Of a DNA stretch of 64,000 nucleotides, positions 7,449 to 16,379 are shown one piece after another; position 1 is the stretch's first letter; every line of letters begins with the position of its first letter. A program made the position numbers and the translations under genes. Origin of the DNA: Cupriavidus pauculus (lineage in GTDB: Bacteria > Pseudomonadota > Gammaproteobacteria > Burkholderiales > Burkholderiaceae); the NCBI RefSeq assembly GCF_008801835.1, contig NZ_VZOW01000011.1:1-64000 (forward strand), written 5' to 3'. Under the pieces are notes generated by a model. The model made no database searches, was not told where the DNA came from, and saw only the letters and a program-made list of their open reading frames with translations.

Positions 7449-9548
7449 ATGTCTGCTCGCTGTCTTCTCACTCCCTCAGCCTTCGCCTGCCTTTCCCTCG
7501 TTGGCAACACGGTCTTCGCCGCCGACCAGGGCGCCGTATTGCCAGCGGTCACGGTCAGCGCCGGCGCCAACGACATGGGCGATATCGGATTTGCCACGCG
7601 TCGTCCCGCTGGCGTGACCAAGTCGAATGAATCGGCGGCCGACAGTGCCCAGTCGATCACCGTCATCACGCGCGATCTGATGGACAGCCAGCAATCCCAG
7701 AACCTCAGCGACGTGCTGTGGAATTCGGCGGGCGTGTCGGCCAATACCTATGGCCGTCGCGGCTGGGACGACTTCATCATCCGGGGCCAGCGTGCGTCGG
7801 AATCGGTCTTTGCCGACGGACTGCTGGTCGACACCAACAATCGCGTGGCGCAGGAAGTGTTTGGCGCGGAGCGCGTGGAAATTCTGAAGGGTCCGGCATC
7901 CGTGCTGTTTGGCCAGGTACAGCCGGGCGGCCTGGTCAATATCGTCACCAAGCGCCCGCGTCTCGAGTTGTTCGGTGAACTGGGTCTTACGGTCGGCAAC
8001 TATGGCTTGCGCCAGGTGACGGCCGACGTCGGCACGCCGCTGAAGCCCGATAGCAAGGCCGCTTTCCGTCTCAATGCGCTGGCGATGAACAGCGACGACG
8101 CCACCGATCACGTCTGGTATCGGAACCGCTACGTCGCACCGTCGCTGAGCCTCGATTTCGGGCATCGAACCGATTTCACGATCCTGGCCAGCCACAACGA
8201 GCGCCATTATGTGCGCCAGCAAGGTCTGCCCGTGAATGGCACGCTGGTATCGAACATCAATGGCGTGGTGCCCAATTCGCGCTTTATCGGCGAGCCGAAC
8301 GCCGCGCCCTATGACGGCGAGCAGAACCGCATCGGCTACGCGCTGACGCACCGCTTCGATTCTGGCTGGACCGTCAACCAGAACCTGCGCTACCAGACCT
8401 CGTCGCTGACCGGCACGTTCGTCACGGCCGGAACAATGGCCGTCAACAGCCAGACACTAAGCCGCAGCGCCACCCAGCAAGATTTCTCCGGCGATGCGTT
8501 TGGCGTCGACACCAACGTGCAGAAGTCGTTTGCATTCACCGGCCACCAGCACACGCTGACGTTCGGCGTCGACTATCGCCACAGCAAGGAAGATCGTCTG
8601 CAGAAGACCTGTCGGGTGGCCGCGCTGAACGTCTACAGCCCGGTGTACGGCGCCGCTGTCGATTGCCCGGCCAGCTTCAGCACCGACAGCACCGACACGC
8701 TCAATGCGCTGGGCTTTTATCTGCGCGACCAGATCCGCATTGTCGAGCGCTGGACGGTGACCGGCGGTCTGCGCTACGAATCGGCGCGTACGGCCAGTAC
8801 CAACCGGCTCAATGCCACGCGCACCGACAGCGATGACAACGCCGTCACCGGCAGTGCCGCGGTGATGTACGACCTCACCCAGTGGGCGCGCCCCTACGTC
8901 AGCTATTCCACGTCGTTCCTGCCGAACGCCGGCACCGACGTCAACAATGCGTCGTTCAAGCCCGAGAAAGGCCGCCAGGTGGAAGTCGGTGTGAAGTTCG
9001 ACACGCCGGGCAAGAACGGCCTGCTGACGCTTGCCGCGTTCGATCTGGTGCGCAAGAACGTGCTGACGAGCGATCCGGTCAACACCGGATACAGCGTCGC
9101 CGTGGGCGAGCAGCGGTCGCGGGGATTCGAGGCCGAACTGACGCAGGACCTGGGCAACGGCTTGAGCGTGATGGCGGCCTATGCCTACATCGACGGCGAA
9201 GTCACGGAGGACACGATCGCCGCGAATGTGGGCAAGCCGTTGAACGCCGTGCCGCGCCACAGCTTCTCGCTCTGGACCCAATATCGCTTCCGCGGCGCAC
9301 TGGCGGGCTGGTGGGCCGGGATCGGCGCGCGCGGCGAAAGCGCCAAGCGCGGCTACAGCTTCAACTACTCCGTCCCCGGCTATGCGGTCGCGGATCTCGG
9401 CTTCGGCTACACGGCCAGCCATTGGCGCGCGGCTTTAAACGTCAAGAACGTGTTCGACAAGTCGTACTACGCCGGCGGACTCAATAACAACGTGCTGCCC
9501 GTAGGTAATCCGCGCGTGGCCATGTTGAACGTCGTGTTGAACTACTGA
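7449..9548 (+). CDS. TonB-dependent siderophore receptor
   Basis: An outer-membrane TonB-gated receptor of 699 residues, the usual size for ferric-siderophore receptors (FhuA/FpvA group). It has a signal peptide ending NTVFAADQ, a possible TonB box around LPAVTVSA, and a plug domain with DFIIRGQRASESVFADGLLVD and VEILKGPASVLFGQVQPGGLVNIVTKRP. A 22-strand barrel follows, ending in the aromatic-rich sequence MLNVVLNY. ATG 7449 was chosen because it begins the signal peptide. The upstream Fur-box-like repeat suggests iron control. No biosynthesis genes are adjacent, so a foreign siderophore is likely. Confidence 0.92.
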   Translation: MSARCLLTPSAFACLSLVGNTVFAADQGAVLPAVTVSAGANDMGDIGFATRRPAGVTKSNESAADSAQSITVITRDLMDSQQSQNLSDVLWNSAGVSANTYGRRGWDDFIIRGQRASESVFADGLLVDTNNRVAQEVFGAERVEILKGPASVLFGQVQPGGLVNIVTKRPRLELFGELGLTVGNYGLRQVTADVGTPLKPDSKAAFRLNALAMNSDDATDHVWYRNRYVAPSLSLDFGHRTDFTILASHNERHYVRQQGLPVNGTLVSNINGVVPNSRFIGEPNAAPYDGEQNRIGYALTHRFDSGWTVNQNLRYQTSSLTGTFVTAGTMAVNSQTLSRSATQQDFSGDAFGVDTNVQKSFAFTGHQHTLTFGVDYRHSKEDRLQKTCRVAALNVYSPVYGAAVDCPASFSTDSTDTLNALGFYLRDQIRIVERWTVTGGLRYESARTASTNRLNATRTDSDDNAVTGSAAVMYDLTQWARPYVSYSTSFLPNAGTDVNNASFKPEKGRQVEVGVKFDTPGKNGLLTLAAFDLVRKNVLTSDPVNTGYSVAVGEQRSRGFEAELTQDLGNGLSVMAAYAYIDGEVTEDTIAANVGKPLNAVPRHSFSLWTQYRFRGALAGWWAGIGARGESAKRGYSFNYSVPGYAVADLGFGYTASHWRAALNVKNVFDKSYYAGGLNNNVLPVGNPRVAMLNVVLNY

Positions 9549-9623
9549 GGATACGGGTCACATCGCCGGCCCCGGTCCCCACATCTGGCGCAGGAGAACC
9601 TGAGCCCGCGGGCGTGAAAATGT

Positions 9624-9637
9624 TACCCGGCCGGGTA
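9624..9637. repeat. 14-base perfect palindrome between convergent receptor genes
   Basis: TACCCGGCCGGGTA is a perfect palindrome in the 117-base space between two convergent TonB-receptor genes. It could be part of a bidirectional terminator, but it has no loop and no T-run, so its role is uncertain. Confidence 0.35.
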
Positions 9638-9665
9638 CGTTCTACGTAACGCCCCAGACGCGCGC

Positions 9666-11816
9666 TCAGAAATTCCACGTTGCGCCCACGCGGAATGTGC
9701 GCGGTTCGGCGGGATGGACATGATGATCGTAGATGCCGGCCGCCGACCCGTCGGCATTCAGCGGCGATGTCTCGCCTTTGAGCAGCGACGCATAGTAGTA
9801 GTCGATGTCGTTGACCCGTTTGCCGAACACGTTGAGTACCTCGGCAAAGATCTTCACGTTCCTGAACAGCCGGTAACCGAGCTTGAGGTTGACCAGGAAC
9901 GACGACGCGGACCGCACGCTGTTGTCCTCCACCAGCGGACGCGGGCCAAAGTAGCGCGCACGCGCGCCGACCGCCCATCGGCCGCTGTTGTATGAGACGC
10001 CGGCCGAGGCCGTGGTCTGGATCGATTCGGGAATGTAGTCGCCGCCATCCTGATGATCGCGGTAGCGTGCGCGGGAAAATGCCGCGTCCGCATCGACCAT
10101 CAGCCCAGCCAGCGGGCCGTCGGGCGGTGCATAGTAGCTGGCCAGTTCAATGCCGCGGCGGCGGCTTGGACGGCTCGGCTCGGTGGTGCCGCTATCGCCG
10201 GAGAAGACCAGTTCGGAGCCGATATCGAGCTGCCAGAGCGACGCCGACAGTTGCAGGCCCGGCGCCAGCCGCCTGGTGCGAATGCCGATCTCGTATCCCG
10301 TGGCCGGCACCAGCACGCTGACCTTCTGCGCCGGCTCGCCCGTGGACGGATCGACCGTGGTGGTAGCACCGCGCACATCGTTGCTGTGATAGCCGCGCCC
10401 CCAGTTCACGAATACTTCGGTGCGCTCGGCCGGCGACATGACGATGCTGAACTTGGGACTGGCGATATGGTCGGCGCCGTTGCCCGAATTGAGCGGATTG
10501 TCGCTCGACACGCCATACCAGAACTGGTCTGCACGCACGCCGGCGATGGTGCGCAGCCACGGCAACCATTCGGTTGTATTGCGCAAGTAGAGCGCGGCGC
10601 TGGTTTCGTTGATCGTGTCGGTCCGGGTGGTCTGGTAGATCTGGCGCGCCTCCGAACTGGCCAGCGTGATCGGGTCCAGCCGGTCAAACCGCACCTGAGC
10701 GCCAATCTCGGTTTCCGTATCGCGCGTGCCCAGCTTGCCAAACCACACGCGCGATGCATTGGCCCCGGCCGTGACGCGATTTTCAAACTGCTGAAACTGA
10801 TCGCCGCGCTCGGGGTTCTCCAGCGCATAGGTGAAGTTGGAAAACAGTTGCAGCCGGCTCTTGATCACGTAGGCATTGGCCTTGAACCAGCCGGACGCTA
10901 CCGGCCGCAGCCAGTCCGCCGAAAGGCTGTACCGCGACGCGTAGCCGCCGTCGCTTGGATCGATATACCCGAAGCGGGAAATCCGCCCGTCGTCGATCGC
11001 GCGCTGCGGCACCTGATCGGTCGAATCCCAGCGATTGCGATAGGCCATGGCGCTGACGCTGACGCGTTCACCGCCACCGAGCGGCAGCGTGTAGCGCAAC
11101 ACGCCATTGAGCTTGCGCACGCCCTCCGGCATGACCCATGGCCCATTCTCCTGCAGCCATTCCAGCCCATACAGTGCGATGCCCGGCCCCACCTGGTGCG
11201 AATTGGCCAGTACCGCGCGGCGATAATCGTGCTGCCCCAGCTCGACCTGCGCGATGCCGGTCGGCAGTTCGGAGACGTAGTCCATGCTGACCGCGCCCGC
11301 TGCCGAGAAATCGCCCTCCTCGGCAAAGTAGGTGCCCTTCTTGTATGCGATGCCGCTGACCAGTTCCGGGATCACGAAATTGAGGTCGGTATAGCCCTGG
11401 CCATGGGCGTGCGTGCGCATATTCACCGGCATGCCGGCCACACTGGTGGAAAGATCGGTGCCGTGGTCCAGGTTGAAGCCGCGCAGGAAATACTGGTTTG
11501 CCTTGCCGTCGCCGCTGTGCTGGGTGACGATCAGCCCCGGCACGGTTTCAAGCAGTTCGCCGGGGCGCAGCAGCGGACGGTTGGCTAGCTGGTCGCGGCT
11601 GACGTAGCCCTGCGTGGCAGACACCGCGGCGTCGGCACTGGGCGCATCGTCACGCGCGGCCCGCACGGTGAGTTCGGGAAGTTCCTGTGTTGCCTGCTGC
11701 AGACCGCCGGCCTGCGCTTCAGGAGGCATCACGGCAAGCGCCGCGGCAAGAAGCCCCAATGGGGGCATGGCCGGGCGCGTCGACGCCGCCCGGCGTGAGG
11801 GATGATGCTGGCTCAT
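9666..11816 (-). CDS. TonB-dependent receptor, probable nickel uptake
   Basis: A 716-residue outer-membrane receptor. A signal peptide (ending EAQAGG) is followed by a region with ELTVRAA, a plug domain with RPGELLETVPGLIVTQHSGDGKANQYFLRGFNLDHGTD, and a barrel ending RTFRVGATWNF. Start ATG 11816 (MSQHHPSRR) begins the signal sequence; the frame is open a little upstream through the operator. The gene lies 82 bases downstream of nikR on the same strand. A long perfect inverted repeat resembling a NikR site covers its promoter. The likely role is therefore NikR-repressed uptake of nickel or a nickel complex. Family is certain; the metal is inferred from context. Confidence 0.88.
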   Translation of the reverse strand: MSQHHPSRRAASTRPAMPPLGLLAAALAVMPPEAQAGGLQQATQELPELTVRAARDDAPSADAAVSATQGYVSRDQLANRPLLRPGELLETVPGLIVTQHSGDGKANQYFLRGFNLDHGTDLSTSVAGMPVNMRTHAHGQGYTDLNFVIPELVSGIAYKKGTYFAEEGDFSAAGAVSMDYVSELPTGIAQVELGQHDYRRAVLANSHQVGPGIALYGLEWLQENGPWVMPEGVRKLNGVLRYTLPLGGGERVSVSAMAYRNRWDSTDQVPQRAIDDGRISRFGYIDPSDGGYASRYSLSADWLRPVASGWFKANAYVIKSRLQLFSNFTYALENPERGDQFQQFENRVTAGANASRVWFGKLGTRDTETEIGAQVRFDRLDPITLASSEARQIYQTTRTDTINETSAALYLRNTTEWLPWLRTIAGVRADQFWYGVSSDNPLNSGNGADHIASPKFSIVMSPAERTEVFVNWGRGYHSNDVRGATTTVDPSTGEPAQKVSVLVPATGYEIGIRTRRLAPGLQLSASLWQLDIGSELVFSGDSGTTEPSRPSRRRGIELASYYAPPDGPLAGLMVDADAAFSRARYRDHQDGGDYIPESIQTTASAGVSYNSGRWAVGARARYFGPRPLVEDNSVRSASSFLVNLKLGYRLFRNVKIFAEVLNVFGKRVNDIDYYYASLLKGETSPLNADGSAAGIYDHHVHPAEPRTFRVGATWNF

Positions 11817-11830
11817 TTTTTTATGATACG

Positions 11831-11867
11831 GATTGGTATGAAGAATTATGCAAACTTCATACCAATC
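11831..11867. promoter_or_regulatory. putative NikR operator
   Basis: A perfect 13-base inverted repeat (GATTGGTATGAAG and CTTCATACCAATC) separated by 11 bases lies just upstream of the receptor start. It contains the half-sites GTATGA and TCATAC known for Escherichia coli NikR (spacer 16 there; 15 here by my count). With nikR immediately upstream, this is very probably its binding site, repressing the receptor when nickel is plentiful. Confidence 0.8.
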
Positions 11868-11898
11868 GAAAAGCACCCATATGGTGCGCCAGGCAACT

Positions 11899-12363
11899 TC
11901 AGTCGTGATGGTGCGGATGCCCCGCGTGGCCGTGCGGATGGGAATCGACCCGCATCGGATCGCCCTCGGTCATGACCATATTCAGTTGCCCCTGGCGCAC
12001 GCCGCGTTCGCTGCTGATGGCGTCGGCGAGCTTGCGGACCGCGCTGGCCGGCCCCTTCAGGATCACTGTCTCGATGCAGTGTGCATGGTCGAGATGGGCG
12101 TGCATGGTCGACACGGTCAGATCGTGGTGATCGTGCTGGATGCGCGTGAGCCGCTCCGCAAGTTCGCGTTCGTGATGGTTGTAGACGTACGACAGGTTGG
12201 CCACGCAGGGTCCGTCCGCATCGACCGACTCGCGCCAGTGATCGAGGTGCCGACGCAGGATGTCGCGCACGGCCTCGGACCGATTGCCGTAGCCGCGCTC
12301 GGCGATCAGACGGTCAAATTCGTTGGCCAGTGCATCATCAAGGGAAATCGTAAAGCGTTCCAT
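11899..12363 (-). CDS. nikR: nickel-responsive transcriptional regulator NikR
   Basis: A 154-residue NikR. The N-terminal ribbon-helix-helix DNA-binding domain starts MERFTISLDDALANEFD. The C-terminal ACT-like domain carries the nickel ligands, seen here as His77, His88, His90 and Cys96, equivalent to His76, His87, His89 and Cys95 of the E. coli protein. The tail is His-rich (HPHGHAGHPHHHD) and may add metal binding. ATG 12363 starts the conserved domain; upstream in-frame sequence is not conserved. Nickel-loaded NikR would bind the operator at 11831-11867 and shut down the downstream TonB receptor. Confidence 0.96.
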   Translation of the reverse strand: MERFTISLDDALANEFDRLIAERGYGNRSEAVRDILRRHLDHWRESVDADGPCVANLSYVYNHHERELAERLTRIQHDHHDLTVSTMHAHLDHAHCIETVILKGPASAVRKLADAISSERGVRQGQLNMVMTEGDPMRVDSHPHGHAGHPHHHD

Positions 12364-12592
12364 GGCGCAGCCGCGACGAGAGGAAAAGCGGCAAGTTACC
12401 ACGCGCGCGCTCGCCGCTGCGGGTCCGCAATGCGACTTTTCGAGCGGCGCGCAAGCGGAACGGGGCATCGCCGGCGCGATGCGACGGGCCTGTTTGCCGC
12501 GAAATTTCTGATAACGCGCGGCGATGGGAATCGGCTAACTCGTCTACACTCCTCCCCACGCGTGTGCATGGGCCTCGGCAAGACCTCATCAA

Positions 12593-14104
12593 ATGTCGGC
12601 CGCACCCGATCACACCGCCCCCATTGCTTTAACGATAACCATGACAAAACAGCTTCTTCGCGTACAAAGCGGCGTAGCCGGCCTTGACACCATTCTTTGC
12701 GGCGGCCTTGTGCATGGGGCTGCCTACATCATTCAAGGCAGCCCCGGCGCGGGCAAGACCATCCTGGCCAACCAGATAGCATTCCACCAGGCCAGCCAAG
12801 GCGGAAAAATCCTCTACGTGACGTTGCTGGCCGAATCGCACGACCGCCTGTTCCAGGCGCTGGACATGTTCGATTTCTACGACGCCGCAGCCGTCGGGCG
12901 CGATATTTTCTATATCAGCCTGTTCAAGGTGTTGCAGGAGGAAGGACTGCCGTCGCTGGTCAATGCCATGCGCACCGAGCTGGCGCGTCATCGTTGCACG
13001 ACGCTGATCCTCGATGGACTGCTGATTGCCAAGGACAAGGCGGAATCGGCGCTCGACGTAAAGACCTTTGTCGCGGAACTGCAAAGCCACGCCGCATTCA
13101 CCGGCTGCACAGTGCTGTTCCTGACCAGTGCCCGCATCGACGACGTGAGCCCCGAACACACGATGGTCGATGGCGTCATCCAGCTCAAGGAAGAACTGGT
13201 CGGGATCCGCACCGTGCGGCAAATGCGTATTTCCAAATCGCGCGGCAGCGCGGCACTGGGCGGTCTGCACCAATACCGGATCTCGTCCGAAGGCATCGAT
13301 GTCTATCCGCGCCTCGAGGCCCTGCTAGCCAAACCGTCGGCCGAAGAATGGCTGCCAGATGAGCGCGTCGACGTGGGCGTGCAGGGGCTGGGCCAGTTGA
13401 TCGGCGGCGGACTGCCTCCGGCATCGATCACGCTGCTGCTGGGCCCGGCGGGCAGCGGGAAGACCACCTTCGGGCTCAATTTCCTGAGCCTTGCCACACC
13501 AGAATGTCCGGCCCTGTTTTTTGGCTTCTACGAGTCACCTCAGCGCCTGCGCGCCAAGGGCCGTGCGCTCGGTATCGATATCGAGGCGCTGGAGCGGTCA
13601 GGCGCCCTGTTCATCGTCTGGAACCCGCTCACGGAGAACCTGCTCGACTCGCTCGGCCACCAGTTGCTGGAATCCGTACGCGATTTCCGCATCCACCGGC
13701 TGTTTATCGATGGCATGACGGGCTTTCAGCGCGCTGCCGTCCATCCGCCGCGCCTGATGGAGTTCTACTCCGCGCTTGCCAACGAGCTGCGCGGCCACGG
13801 TGTGTCGACCATCGCCACCCTTGAGGTGCGCGATCTCGACGGCTTTGCCGGCACCGACCCGCTGCCCGACTTTTCCACGCTGACCGACAACCTGATCCTG
13901 TTGCGTCAGGCCGGAATGGGCGGCGAATTGCGCCGGCTGATCGGCGTGGTGAAAATGCGCGATAGCGCGTTCGATACCGCCCTGCACGATGTGGTCATCG
14001 GCACGGGCGGACTGCATGTGGCGAACCGCCTGATCCTGCCAGGCTCCGCAGACAGGGAATCTGTTGCACCAGTCATCGCCGCGCCCACAAGCAGCGAGTC
14101 CTGA
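12593..14104 (+). CDS. KaiC-like double RecA-domain ATPase
   Basis: A 503-residue protein with two KaiC/RecA ATPase domains in tandem, close to cyanobacterial KaiC in size. P-loops are GSPGAGKT (residues 49-56) and GPAGSGKT (284-291); Walker B-like strands are TTLILDG and RLFIDG. In the second domain, Ser428-Thr429 of FSTLTDN align by eye with the autophosphorylation pair Ser431-Thr432 of KaiC, followed by the KaiC-like VVKMRDSAFD. An alternative start is ATG 12641 (MTKQLL). Three bases separate it from a response-regulator gene. No KaiA or KaiB is present. Likely a signalling ATPase/autokinase, not proven to be a clock. Confidence 0.88.
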   Translation: MSAAPDHTAPIALTITMTKQLLRVQSGVAGLDTILCGGLVHGAAYIIQGSPGAGKTILANQIAFHQASQGGKILYVTLLAESHDRLFQALDMFDFYDAAAVGRDIFYISLFKVLQEEGLPSLVNAMRTELARHRCTTLILDGLLIAKDKAESALDVKTFVAELQSHAAFTGCTVLFLTSARIDDVSPEHTMVDGVIQLKEELVGIRTVRQMRISKSRGSAALGGLHQYRISSEGIDVYPRLEALLAKPSAEEWLPDERVDVGVQGLGQLIGGGLPPASITLLLGPAGSGKTTFGLNFLSLATPECPALFFGFYESPQRLRAKGRALGIDIEALERSGALFIVWNPLTENLLDSLGHQLLESVRDFRIHRLFIDGMTGFQRAAVHPPRLMEFYSALANELRGHGVSTIATLEVRDLDGFAGTDPLPDFSTLTDNLILLRQAGMGGELRRLIGVVKMRDSAFDTALHDVVIGTGGLHVANRLILPGSADRESVAPVIAAPTSSES

Positions 14105-14107
14105 ATC

Positions 14108-14479
14108 ATGGCAACCGTAGTTGTCATTGACGATGAGACGATGAATGCCGATGCGTTGGCGTTCATGCTATCGGCAGAAGGGTTGACCGTAAAAACAGCC
14201 GCCGATGGCGAAGCCGGTTATCGCCTGATCGTGGAAACGCGGCCCGACCTGATCATCACTGATTTCATGATGCCTGTCATGACAGGGCTGGAGCTTGCGC
14301 AGAAGCTCCGGGCTGGTGCGGATACCGCACACATCCCGGTGGTGCTGCTGACGGCGGCGCAGGCGGAGATCGGCCGGCAGCACCCTCATCTGTTCGATGC
14401 GGTGTTCGAAAAACCCTGCCTGCCCGCGGCCATCCTGACCACGGTCATGCATCTGCTGGCAAACCGGCGGCAACCGTGA
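14108..14479 (+). CDS. single-domain response regulator (CheY-like)
   Basis: A 123-residue receiver domain without an output domain. The acidic pair is Asp8-Asp9, the phosphoacceptor Asp52 (IITDFMMP), the switch Thr82 and the conserved Lys102. It starts three bases after the KaiC-like gene, so both are co-expressed. No histidine kinase is adjacent. It may be phosphorylated by a distant kinase and act on the KaiC-like ATPase, or the pair may form a small signalling module. Confidence 0.92.
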   Translation: MATVVVIDDETMNADALAFMLSAEGLTVKTAADGEAGYRLIVETRPDLIITDFMMPVMTGLELAQKLRAGADTAHIPVVLLTAAQAEIGRQHPHLFDAVFEKPCLPAAILTTVMHLLANRRQP

Positions 14480-14506
14480 CCCCGTAGAGGCGGCGCGTCA
14501 CGAGCA

Positions 14507-14890
14507 TCACTGTATGCGCGGAACGATTCCGATCTTCTCGGCCAGCATGCGTTCATACACGCCAAAATGCAGATCGACTTCGGCCTGGCTGACCACCGTG
14601 ACCTCCATGCTGATCTGGTCTGGCTTTAGTCCGAACAGCGTAGCCAGCGCTATCTCCAGATGCGGCGCCGCGTCCCTGTCCTTGGGAAACGTCGTGCCGA
14701 TGTTGATCGAATAAGCATTCGATCGATCGGCAACTACTTCCAGCAGCCGCGCCGCGGCGCTCATGTTGTGCTCGACGGCAATGCGGGCGGCCTCGGCCAA
14801 ACTGCGCATCGTTTCGGTCGGAAATCCACGCACGCAGCGCAGGCGAACGCGATGGCGACCCAACGTGATCCAATCGGTATCGAACTCCAT
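14507..14890 (-). CDS. hypothetical protein
   Basis: A 127-residue protein that I do not recognise. It starts MEFDTDWITLGRHRVRLRC and ends with a predicted helix (ERMLAEKIGIVPRIQ). No signal peptide or membrane helix is visible. It is convergent with the response-regulator gene. The frame continues upstream to 15166 but that extension looks non-coding and would run into the operator at 15150; ATG 14890 is therefore preferred although its ribosome site is weak. Confidence 0.5.
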   Translation of the reverse strand: MEFDTDWITLGRHRVRLRCVRGFPTETMRSLAEAARIAVEHNMSAAARLLEVVADRSNAYSINIGTTFPKDRDAAPHLEIALATLFGLKPDQISMEVTVVSQAEVDLHFGVYERMLAEKIGIVPRIQ

Positions 14891-15214
14891 GGCGACCTCG
14901 AACTGAGAGAAAGGGTCCTGTAAAAAATATGGATGAAATTCATGGGACGGCAGGGTCGGATGAGACCGCGCGCCCCATCCACCCGCCACATTTTTGGCTC
15001 GAAAATAGGAGTCGTGGCCGCGCTTTTCAAGGGTCGTACACGGCACGCCTGCCGGTGCAATTTCGTGGCGCGTGACGGCTCCCGCGTCACATCCTCTGCC
15101 CTTTGCAAAATCCCGATTGACCGCTGCCCCGAGTCTCGCTAGTCTATTTATGAACTTATCGTTCATATTTGAACATTAGAAAATTCACTGCGAAACCGCT
15201 CGGGAGCGCCCCCC
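14891..15214. other. divergent intergenic region
   Basis: No convincing gene. It separates the hypothetical gene on the - strand from the FAD monooxygenase on the + strand. The promoter side near the monooxygenase is AT-rich and contains the inverted repeat at 15150-15166. The remainder shows no structure I can name. Confidence 0.4.
15150..15166. promoter_or_regulatory. putative operator of the monooxygenase gene
   Basis: A perfect inverted repeat with arms ATGAAC and GTTCAT and a five-base spacer lies 49 bases before the monooxygenase start, followed by another TGAAC half-site. The adjacent IclR-family gene at 16380 is the natural candidate to bind it. Confidence 0.5.
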
Positions 15215-16345
15215 ATGATTTCAGGAAAGATCGGCATCAACGGTGCCGGCATCGGCGGCTTGGCCGCCGCCATCGCCTTGCGCAAGCTGGGCATGGACGT
15301 CGTTGTGTACGAGCAGGCGGCCCGCTTCGCCCGCGTCGGCGCCGATATCAACCTCACGCCGAACGCGGTGCGCGCGCTCGACGGACTCGGCATCGGCGAC
15401 GCGCTGCGCGCCACCGCCGCGCGCCCGACGCACCGCATCAGCCGTACCTGGGACACTGGCGAGGAAACCTCGCGGCTGGCGATGTCGGACGAGGCGGAGC
15501 GACGCTACGGCGCGCCGCAATTGACGATGCACCGCGGCGACCTGATGAGCGCGCTCGAAGCCGCCGTCCCGGCCGCCCACGTCAAGCTCGGCCGCAAGGC
15601 TATCGGCATCGTGCCGCGTGAAAACGGCGCCACCGTGCAGTTTGCCGATGGTTCCAGCGACGACGTCGACGTGCTGATCGGCGCGGACGGCATTCATTCG
15701 GTGGTGCGCCGGGCGATCCTTGGCGAGGAACATCCGATCTTCACCGGCGTGGTCGCCTATCGCGCCGTGGTGCCGGCCGAGCGGCTGGCGGGGGTGCCAA
15801 ACATCGGCGCCTTCACCAAGTGGTGGGGACCCGAAGCCACCAGCCAGATCGTGACCTTCCCGCTGAATCGTGGCCGCGAGATCTTCGTGTTTGCCACGGT
15901 CGCACAGGAAAGCTGGCGCAACGAATCGTGGACCACGCCGGGCCGTGTGGAAGACCTGCGTGCCGCCTATGCCGGCTTTCATCCCGACGCCCGCGCGCTG
16001 CTGGACGCCTGCGACGACGTGTTGATCTCGGCGCTGTACGTGCGCGACCCGTTGCCCACGTGGTCCGCAGGACGCGTCACGCTGATGGGCGATGCATGCC
16101 ATCCGATGATGCCGTTCATGGCGCAGGGCGCGGGCATGGCGATCGAGGACGGCGTGGTGCTGGCGCGTTGCCTGGCCGATGCCAGTCCCGAGGACATCCC
16201 GGCCGCGCTGGCGCGCTATCAGCGCGCGCGTCATGAACGCACCAGCCGCATCCAGATCGGTTCGCGCGGTAACGAGTGGCTCAAGGCCGGCGGCAATGCG
16301 GACTGGGTGTACGATTACGACGCCTGGAACGTGGCGCTGCACTGA
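15215..16345 (+). CDS. FAD-dependent aromatic monooxygenase (NicC/salicylate hydroxylase-like)
   Basis: A 376-residue class A flavoprotein monooxygenase. It has the FAD motif GAGIGGLAAAIAL at the N-terminus, the HRGDL segment that contacts FAD, the DG motif in LIGADGIHSVVRR, and GDACHPMMPFMAQGAGMAIED near the C-terminus. By memory the pattern is close to 6-hydroxynicotinate 3-monooxygenase (NicC), which uses NADH and O2 in decarboxylating hydroxylation; salicylate 1-hydroxylase is an alternative. It is followed after 34 bases by an IclR regulator and faces a molybdenum hydroxylase pair that could supply a hydroxylated N-heterocycle. The substrate is an inference. Confidence 0.85.
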   Translation: MISGKIGINGAGIGGLAAAIALRKLGMDVVVYEQAARFARVGADINLTPNAVRALDGLGIGDALRATAARPTHRISRTWDTGEETSRLAMSDEAERRYGAPQLTMHRGDLMSALEAAVPAAHVKLGRKAIGIVPRENGATVQFADGSSDDVDVLIGADGIHSVVRRAILGEEHPIFTGVVAYRAVVPAERLAGVPNIGAFTKWWGPEATSQIVTFPLNRGREIFVFATVAQESWRNESWTTPGRVEDLRAAYAGFHPDARALLDACDDVLISALYVRDPLPTWSAGRVTLMGDACHPMMPFMAQGAGMAIEDGVVLARCLADASPEDIPAALARYQRARHERTSRIQIGSRGNEWLKAGGNADWVYDYDAWNVALH

Positions 16346-16379
16346 ACGCGTTCCCCGTCATTCCCGCCACACCGAATCC

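Noticed and set aside
9624..9637. Palindrome between the convergent TonB receptors as a terminator.
   Set aside because: It has no loop and no T-run, so it is listed only as a repeat.
10053..11588. Long + strand frame opposite the nickel-type TonB receptor.
   Set aside because: The - strand encodes a full TonB receptor with plug and barrel; the + frame shows no domain, start site or signal.
14891..15166. Upstream extension of the hypothetical gene at 14507.
   Set aside because: It would run through the operator at 15150-15166, has no ribosome site and reads like non-coding sequence; ATG 14890 is a better start.
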